Source: Conexibacter sp. CPCC 205762
GTDB lineage: Bacteria > Actinomycetota > Thermoleophilia > Solirubrobacterales > Solirubrobacteraceae
Direction: 5' to 3'
Length of the DNA: 64,000 nucleotides
NCBI RefSeq assembly: GCF_030646155.1
Contig: NZ_JAUTDN010000004.1
Coordinates: 124,001 to 188,000, forward strand
In this document: piece after piece, positions 59,099 through 64,000 of the stretch
Numbering within the stretch: the first letter of the stretch is position 1
Layout: the number at the start of each line of letters is the position of its first letter
Notes under the pieces: generated by a model
What the model saw: the letters and a program-made list of their open reading frames with translations, nothing else
Told to the model about the DNA's origin: nothing
Database searches by the model: none
Translations under genes and position numbers: made by a program

Positions 59099-59794
59099 CT
59101 ATCTCGCGGTGGTGACCGCTCCGCTGTTGACCGCGTCCTGGACTCTCTGCTCGGCGATCGCTCTCTTCGTTCTCTCGAGCGTCGTTCTCACTGTTCTCTG
59201 CTGCGCCTCGGGCGCCAGCTCGACCGCCTTCTCTGAGGCGAGGTCGCCCTTGCGGTCCTGGCCCGCGTCCCAGGCGTACGTCGCCAACTGGCTGTAGGCC
59301 GCGCTGGAGGGATCCTCCTCGGTGACGATCTCCCATGCGTCGGCGGCGTCCGCAGACTGGTTGAGCGCGGCGTACGCCTGCGCCATCAGGCGGGCGACGT
59401 TCGAGTCCGGTCTGGCCGGTCTCAGCGCGAGGTATCTCTCCCACGCCTGCTCGGCCGAGCGCAGCTGCGTCTGGCCCTGGGCGGTGAAGGTGCCCTCGGT
59501 CTCGTTGAAGTTGTCGCCCACACCTGCCCGCAGATAACGCGCGCGGGCCAGCTCGGCCCAGGCGGCGGCGTCCTGCGGGTTCACTCTGACGGCTCTCTGC
59601 GCCCTCTTCTCGGTGTTGCTGATCTGGGAGCTGGTGTCCTGGGTGTCGTTGTTGAATATGTCCAACAGGCCGCCGCCACCGGTGCCGGTGCCGACGCCGA
59701 ACAGGACCAGACCCCCGCCGATCAGGACGGCGAGGCCCAGGTAGACGATCTTGACGGCGGTTCTCCGCCCCCGGCTCTGCAGGTCGAACAGCAT
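59099..59794 (-). CDS. Membrane-anchored TPR protein
   Basis: A 231-residue protein with a short cytoplasmic start, one membrane helix (VYLGLAVLIGGGLVLFGVG) and two or three TPR-like units (AAAWAELARARYLRAG, AEQAWERYLALRP, ARLMAQAYAALNQSADAADAWE, split here). TPRs mediate protein contacts outside the membrane. It starts 3 bases after the tatC stop, so it is the last gene of the tatA-tatC group. AGA arginines are frequent in it. Partner unknown. Confidence 0.85.
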   Translation of the reverse strand: MLFDLQSRGRRTAVKIVYLGLAVLIGGGLVLFGVGTGTGGGGLLDIFNNDTQDTSSQISNTEKRAQRAVRVNPQDAAAWAELARARYLRAGVGDNFNETEGTFTAQGQTQLRSAEQAWERYLALRPARPDSNVARLMAQAYAALNQSADAADAWEIVTEEDPSSAAYSQLATYAWDAGQDRKGDLASEKAVELAPEAQQRTVRTTLERTKRAIAEQRVQDAVNSGAVTTAR

Positions 59795-59797
59795 TGC

Positions 59798-60793
59798 TCA
59801 GCTTCCCTCGGTGTCATCGCCGTCGAGCGGCTCCAGCGCCGCGATCTCGTCGCGGTTCCCCCGCCGCCGATCAGCGATCGTGAGGAGAACGATACTGAGG
59901 CCGTAGAGCAAGAGCAGCGGAACCATCAAGATGCAGGTCGTGACCGGATCGACGCCGGGCATCAGCGCGGCGACGACGGCGATGATCACGATCGCGTAGC
60001 GCCACTGCCCGCGCAGCTGCCGGCCGGTCAGGATCCCGACGTGGTTGACCGCCAGCAGCCCGACCGGGAGCTGGAAGATCAACCCGCACGACAGCAGCGC
60101 CATGACCGCGAAGCGGTAGTAGTCCTTCGCCTGCAACAGCACGTCGAAGTCGGTGTCGTTGAAGTTCTGCAGGAAGCTGATCGCCGGTGGCACCACGAGG
60201 TAGTAGCCGAAGACGACGCCGGCGACGAAGAGGAACGGCACCATCAGCATCAACGGCAGCGCGACTCTTCGTTCCGACGGGCTGAACGCCGGCAGGATGA
60301 ACGCGTATGCCTGGTACAGGATGATCGGCAGCGAGAACAGCAGCGCGAAGTAGGCGACGACGGTCAGCGTCGCGGTGAACGGCTCGCCGACGCCGGTCGT
60401 TATCGGCACGCGCGGCGGCGTCGTTCTCGGCAGCGCCGCTGCCGCCTCGCGGATTCTCGGCAGCGCCTCGCCGAGCGCGGCCTTCGTTCTGGCCGAGATC
60501 GCCGGATCGGCGCCGATCGCTCTGACGGCGTCGCCGACGGCCGTCAGGCCTCTGCCGACTCTCTGCTGCGCGTTCGCCGCCTGCGCCAGGCGTCCGTTGC
60601 CCTGCGTCGACTGCGTGCTCTCCTTCAGCGGGACGTTGAGGAAGTCGAGCAGCGCGTGGTTCTGCCAGAAGCAGGCCGCGAAGATGACGACGAAGGCGAT
60701 CGCGCACGTGATCAGGCGCGACCGCAGCTCGTCGAGGTGATCGACGATCGTCAGCCGCTCTTCGTGCGCGATCGGCTTGAGGGCAGTCGCCAT
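59798..60793 (-). CDS. tatC: Sec-independent protein translocase TatC with enlarged first loop
   Basis: A 331-residue Tat receptor. HLDELRSRL in the N-terminal cytoplasmic segment and the conserved helix-2 region (GEPFTATLTVVAYFALLFS in part, LPIILYQAYAFILPAFSPSERR in part) identify TatC; six membrane helices. E. coli TatC has about 258 residues. Here about 75 extra residues (about 58-133, rich in Ala/Gln/Arg, no helix of membrane type) are inserted in the first extracytoplasmic loop, near the conserved Pro after helix 1. tatA precedes it by 29 bases. Confidence 0.93.
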   Translation of the reverse strand: MATALKPIAHEERLTIVDHLDELRSRLITCAIAFVVIFAACFWQNHALLDFLNVPLKESTQSTQGNGRLAQAANAQQRVGRGLTAVGDAVRAIGADPAISARTKAALGEALPRIREAAAALPRTTPPRVPITTGVGEPFTATLTVVAYFALLFSLPIILYQAYAFILPAFSPSERRVALPLMLMVPFLFVAGVVFGYYLVVPPAISFLQNFNDTDFDVLLQAKDYYRFAVMALLSCGLIFQLPVGLLAVNHVGILTGRQLRGQWRYAIVIIAVVAALMPGVDPVTTCILMVPLLLLYGLSIVLLTIADRRRGNRDEIAALEPLDGDDTEGS

Positions 60794-60822
60794 CGACGTC
60801 GTCGCTTACAGCCGGGTGCGGC

Positions 60823-61122
60823 TCAGCCGCGCTGCTCGGGCGCCGCGTCAGCGGGGGCCGCGGGCGTCGTGGGCGCGGCGGGCGTCGCGGGCGCGGTGGG
60901 CGCGGCCTGCTGCTCGACAGGCTCGTCGGCCTGCGACTTCGACAGCGCCGGACGGCCGGTGGCGTCGGTCTTCTCGTCCTCGTCCTTGCCGGTGATCGAG
61001 TCCTTGAACTCGCGCATGCCACCGCCAAGCTGTCTCCCGAGCGAGGGCAGCCGCTTCGGCCCGAAGATCAGGAGCACGATGACGAGTACGACGATGAGTT
61101 CGAGTGGTCCGATGTTTGGCAT
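60823..61122 (-). CDS. tatA: Sec-independent protein translocase subunit TatA/E
   Basis: A 99-residue TatA: one membrane helix ([15 protein letters not shown]), the hinge [16 protein letters not shown] and an amphipathic helix (MREFKDSI), then an acidic and Ala/Pro/Thr-rich tail. Strong GGAGGA precedes ATG 61122. First gene of tatA-tatC-TPR. A TatB is not seen here. Confidence 0.94.
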   Translation of the reverse strand: MPNIGPLELIVVLVIVLLIFGPKRLPSLGRQLGGGMREFKDSITGKDEDEKTDATGRPALSKSQADEPVEQQAAPTAPATPAAPTTPAAPADAAPEQRG

Positions 61123-61228
61123 CTGGTTCCTCCGCTGATGTCTACGGAAGCGTACCGAGTCGCGATCATCGCCATACGTAAATCTCACTCAAGTCACCGG
61201 CTCCGTCGGCCGATTCTCTGAGCACACC

Positions 61229-61645
61229 ATGAGCCGACCTGCCGATCACCGCTCCGTTCGCCGCGTCGTCCTCCCCAGCGGCAAGACGATAGAGGTGCTT
61301 TATTTTCAGGCAAACCCTGCGCCTGTCGAGCATTCCGCCGCTGTCAGCGAGACCGAGGGGCTGCATGTCTGCCCCTCCTGCGCGTCGAAGCTGGTGGCGC
61401 CGGTCGCATGGGAGGAAGCGGGCAGCGCGCACTGGGACGTGACGCTTCACTGTCCGAACTGTGACTGGCTCGGCAGCGGCGTCTTCGCCGAGGCGCTCGT
61501 GGAGCGGTTCGACGAGGAGCTCGATCGCGGCACCGAGGCGCTCGTGCGCGACCTGCAGCGGCTGATGCGCGCCAACATGGAAGACGAGATCGACCGTTTC
61601 GTCGCCGCCCTCGGCGCAGATCAGATCTGGCCGATGGACTTCTGA
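61229..61645 (+). CDS. Hypothetical zinc-ribbon protein
   Basis: A 138-residue soluble protein. Two CxxC pairs (VCPSCASKL and HCPNCDWLG, about 25 residues apart) form a probable zinc ribbon; the C-terminal half is helical and acidic (VERFDEELDRG, MEDEIDRFVAAL). I do not recognise a named family. Divergent from tatA (106 bases) and convergent with the polyprenyl synthase gene. Confidence 0.8.
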   Translation: MSRPADHRSVRRVVLPSGKTIEVLYFQANPAPVEHSAAVSETEGLHVCPSCASKLVAPVAWEEAGSAHWDVTLHCPNCDWLGSGVFAEALVERFDEELDRGTEALVRDLQRLMRANMEDEIDRFVAALGADQIWPMDF

Positions 61646-61682
61646 CGGCGGCCGCGCGCCCCGCGGCGCCGGCCTCCGTGCA

Positions 61683-62660
61683 TCACGAGTAGCGCTCGAC
61701 GACGCCGTCGGCGACCAGCTCCAGCGTCGCCCGCTGCATGTCGCTCAGCTGCGACGGCAGCGCAGTCTTCGCGTCGGCGACGACGGTCAGGGCGCGCTGC
61801 TTCGCCTCCGCCAGCGCGCCGGTCGCGGCGATCCGGTCGCACAGCCGCTCGGCCGCCGCGGCGCCCTCCAGCGCGCGCAGGTCGAGCGCAGCCAGCTGCG
61901 GATCGCGCTCGCGCGCGAGGATCAGCGGCAGCGTGACCGTGCCGTCGAGCAGGTCGGTGCCGCGCGCCTTGCCGGTCCGCTCGACCGGGCCCGACACGTC
62001 GAGCACGTCGTCGAGCAGCTGGAAAGCGAGCCCGATCGCACGGCCGAACGCGGCGAGCGCGTCGGCCGGGCCGCCGCCGGCGAGCGCGCCGAGCCGGCAG
62101 GCCGCCTCGAACAGCGCGCCGGTCTTCAGCTCGCAGCGGTGCAGGTAGCGCGTCAGCGCGACCTCGACGTCCCAGGCGTCCTCGCGCTGCAGCAGCTCGC
62201 CGGCCGCCAGCGCGGAGCTGGCCTGCGAGAGCGCGCGCACGTCGTCGACCTCTCCGCCGGCGGCCAGCTCGGCGAAGGCGCGCGAGAAGAGGAAGTCGCC
62301 GGTCGCGGTCGCGGCGGTGCGCCCGGCGGCCGCGAAGACCGTCGGGATCCCGCGCCGCGTCGGCGCTCTGTCGAGCACGTCGTCGTGCACGAGGCTGGCG
62401 CTGTGGATCAGCTCGACGGCGACGGCCGAGCGCACCAGCCGGTCGGCGTCGGCGCCGGTCGCCGGATCGGCCGCCAGCAGCACCAGCAGCGGCCGCAGGC
62501 GCTTGCCGCCGGCGGCGATCGTCGCACCCGCCTGCTCGGCCAGCAGCGGCCCGTAGCCGGCTGTCAGCTCGCCGAGGCGCGACTCCACCCGTTCCATCAG
62601 CGAGCCGAGCTGCGGCCCTCCGGCCCGGACGACGGCGTCGAGCGTCGCCGCCGTCGCCAC
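61683..62660 (-). CDS. Polyprenyl diphosphate synthase
   Basis: A 325-residue trans-isoprenyl diphosphate synthase. GGKRLRPLLVLLA, the first Asp-rich motif in SLVHDDVLDRAPTRRG, LKTGALFEAACRLG and the second motif FQLLDDVLDVSG are clear. Chain length cannot be read by eye; next to menG, it most likely makes the menaquinone side chain (hepta- to nona-prenyl). GTG 62660 shares its G with the menG stop (TAGTG). Confidence 0.88.
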   Translation of the reverse strand: MATAATLDAVVRAGGPQLGSLMERVESRLGELTAGYGPLLAEQAGATIAAGGKRLRPLLVLLAADPATGADADRLVRSAVAVELIHSASLVHDDVLDRAPTRRGIPTVFAAAGRTAATATGDFLFSRAFAELAAGGEVDDVRALSQASSALAAGELLQREDAWDVEVALTRYLHRCELKTGALFEAACRLGALAGGGPADALAAFGRAIGLAFQLLDDVLDVSGPVERTGKARGTDLLDGTVTLPLILARERDPQLAALDLRALEGAAAAERLCDRIAATGALAEAKQRALTVVADAKTALPSQLSDMQRATLELVADGVVERYS

Positions 62661-63397
62661 TAGCTCGGGACCTCGCCGACGTGGATCGCGATGATGCCGC
62701 CCGCCGTGAGCAGGTATCTGATCCGCGTCAGGCCGGCGCGCTCGAGCGTCGCCGCCAGCTCCTGCGGGCCGGGGAAGCGGCGCACCGAGCTGGGCAGGTA
62801 GGTGTAGGCGTCGCTGTCCCCGGCGACCTTGCCGAGCGACGGCACGATGCGGTCGAACCAGAGCTGGTAGAAGGTCGACAGCGGCGGCTTCGTCGGCGTC
62901 GTTATCTCCAGCACGACGACCTTGCCGCCGGGCCGCACGACGCGCCGCATCTCGCTCAGACCCTGTTCCAGGTCGGAGAAGTTGCGCGCGCCGAAGCCGA
63001 CGGTCGAAGCGGCGAACTCGCCGTCCGCGTACGGCAGCTCCAGCGCGTTGGCCCACTCGAAGCGGACCTGCGCCGGCAGCGCCTGCGCGCCGGCTCCCTT
63101 GACGCGCGCCAGCTCCAGCATCTGCTCGGAGAAGTCACAGCCGACGACCTCGCCGCTCGCGCCGACGCGCCGCGCCAGCTCCAGCGAGAGGTCGCCCGTG
63201 CCGCAGGCGACATCGACGACGCGATCGCCGGGGGCGACCTGGGCGAGGTCGACAGCCCGCCGCCGCCAGTGATGGTGGAGGCCGGCCGTCATGACCGAGT
63301 TCATGCGATCGTAGACGCGCGCGATGCGATCGAACATCGCGCGCACCTGCGGTTCTTCGAGACGACCCGCTTCAGGGCTGTGCTCGGTGCCGCTCAT
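62660..63397 (-). CDS. menG: Demethylmenaquinone methyltransferase
   Basis: A 245-residue UbiE/MenG: FDRIARVYDRMNSVMTAGLHHHWRR (in parts), VVDVACGTGDLSLEL (SAM site), VGCDFSEQMLELAR, NALELPYADGEFAASTVGFGARNF (in parts) and PGGKVVVLEITTP. It carries out the last step of menaquinone synthesis. Overlaps the polyprenyl synthase start by one base; 10 bases after the cytochrome b/c gene stop. The unit quinol oxidoreductase-menG-prenyl synthase links quinone supply to its consumer. Confidence 0.95.
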   Translation of the reverse strand: MSGTEHSPEAGRLEEPQVRAMFDRIARVYDRMNSVMTAGLHHHWRRRAVDLAQVAPGDRVVDVACGTGDLSLELARRVGASGEVVGCDFSEQMLELARVKGAGAQALPAQVRFEWANALELPYADGEFAASTVGFGARNFSDLEQGLSEMRRVVRPGGKVVVLEITTPTKPPLSTFYQLWFDRIVPSLGKVAGDSDAYTYLPSSVRRFPGPQELAATLERAGLTRIRYLLTAGGIIAIHVGEVPS

Positions 63398-63407
63398 CGG
63401 CGGCCGC

Positions 63408-64000
63408 CTACTTGAGCGAGCCGAGGAACTGGACCATCGCGTTGAACTTCTCGGGCTCGGTGTCCGAGAGTCTCTGGAACGATGGCATCGGCGCCGTCGG
63501 GTTGCGCAGCGTCTGCGCGATCGCCGCCGCCGGCAGGTTTCTGGCGATGTGGGTCAGTCTCGGACCCGGACCGTGGTTGCCGTTCTCGCCGATCTGGTGA
63601 CAGGCGAGGCAGCCCGACTGGGCGACGACGAGGCGGCCCTGATTCCACTCGGTCAGCGCGGCGCCCTTGAGATCGGCTGGCGGAGCCATGTCGATCTCGT
63701 TCGGGGAGCCGGCGTTGGCGCCGAGGAAGGTCAGGTACGCCATCGCGAAGATCGTCAGGATGCCCGCGGCGGTCGCGATCGGACGGCGCTCCGGGCGGCG
63801 CTCGGCGCTGCGGTCGTAGAACGGCAGCAGGAACAGCAGGATCATGCAGAGCGTCGGCACGCCGATCGTCGCCATCGGGACGAACTCCGGCGGCTTGATG
63901 ATCCGCAGCACCTCGAAGAGGAAGAAGAAGTACCACTCCGGGCGCGGCACGTAGGTCGTCGTCGTCGGGTCGGCCTTCGGGCCGAGCTCCGCGCCGAGGA
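63408..64000 (-). CDS. Menaquinol-cytochrome c reductase cytochrome b/c subunit, 5' end beyond window
   Basis: The C-terminal roughly 197 residues of a fused protein. The visible N-terminal part is the end of a cytochrome b (subunit IV-like): PRPEWYFFFLFEVLRIIKPPE (split) with PEWY of the Qo site, then two membrane segments. A C-terminal cytochrome c domain has GCLACHQIG (CxxCH) and a distal Met in TAPMPSF. This matches the QcrC-type b/c subunit of Gram-positive bc complexes. Upstream qcr genes are expected beyond 64000. Confidence 0.9.
   Translation of the reverse strand, partial: LGAELGPKADPTTTTYVPRPEWYFFFLFEVLRIIKPPEFVPMATIGVPTLCMILLFLLPFYDRSAERRPERRPIATAAGILTIFAMAYLTFLGANAGSPNEIDMAPPADLKGAALTEWNQGRLVVAQSGCLACHQIGENGNHGPGPRLTHIARNLPAAAIAQTLRNPTAPMPSFQRLSDTEPEKFNAMVQFLGSLK

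Overview
The window is high-GC bacterial chromosome (roughly 70% GC or more by eye) packed with co-directional genes that often overlap by 4 bases (ATGA/GTGA) or share a base (TGATG). Gene content points to an aerobic, menaquinone-using Gram-positive actinobacterium: a class E-like sortase, an L,D-transpeptidase, bifunctional PBP, MenG, a fused cytochrome b/c subunit, Tat translocase, TreT/OtsA and a Cys-containing ribosomal protein S18. AGA arginine codons are unusually frequent for such a GC-rich genome. My best guess is Thermoleophilia/Solirubrobacterales (Conexibacter-like); this is inference, not proof. No phage, integrase, IS element or CRISPR array is seen, so this looks like core chromosome.

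Layout. 1-5.1 kb: methylmalonyl-CoA epimerase, nicotinate phosphoribosyltransferase and an M20 peptidase on minus, then rarA (+) convergent with an MpaB-type oxygenase. 5.1-15.9 kb (+): an APH-like kinase, siroheme synthase N-terminal enzyme, an unusual ECF sigma factor fused to a class I glutamine amidotransferase (6868-8019), moaC, mogA/moaB-like, then a tight run ccmA-ccmB-ccmC-ccmD-like-hemA-hemC-cobA/hemD-birA that links heme export for cytochrome c maturation to tetrapyrrole synthesis. 16-19.5 kb (-): a 1192-residue SF2 helicase with an acidic insert and a roughly 400-residue arginine/alanine-rich tail. 19.8-22.8 kb (+): TlpA-like thioredoxin, GNAT, GalT-like, Dtd and an unknown protein. 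22.8-26.7 kb (-): an oligopeptide-type ABC importer (two permeases and a lipoprotein receptor) without ATPases.

26.8-33.3 kb: tRNA-Arg(CCU), a FUSC-like membrane protein, a secreted unknown, then on minus pyrE, L,D-transpeptidase, CPBP protease, HAD phosphatase and a PIG-V-like mannosyltransferase. 33.5-37 kb (+): PBP, infA, thiL. 37.0-39.9 kb (-): a FlgM-like gene behind a sigma-28-like promoter and a foldable leader, a sortase, and a membrane protein with a degenerate M28 fold. 40-46 kb (+): response regulator, histidine kinase, HtrA protease, TreT and OtsA (OtsA appears to start at CTG). 46-51.4 kb: a minus-strand proline-rich membrane protein, then rpsF-ssb-rpsR-rplI-terminator-dnaB-purA.

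51.4-56.4 kb holds a nucleotide-sugar cluster (hexapeptide acyltransferase, Gfo/Idh oxidoreductase, UDP-sugar dehydrogenase, UDP-GlcNAc 2-epimerase) resembling the route to UDP-ManNAc(3NAc)A, plus an aminotransferase class IV-like protein that lacks the PLP lysine. 56.5-64 kb: an SDR, a double-RCK channel-like protein, tRNA-Lys(CUU), a TPR protein, tatC with an enlarged first extracytoplasmic loop, tatA, a zinc-ribbon protein, polyprenyl diphosphate synthase, menG and the 3' part of a cytochrome b/c gene cut by the window end.

The most novel-looking items are the sigma factor-amidotransferase fusion, the helicase with histone H1-like tail, the lysine-less class IV protein, the CTG start of otsA and the FlgM-like gene with its structured leader.
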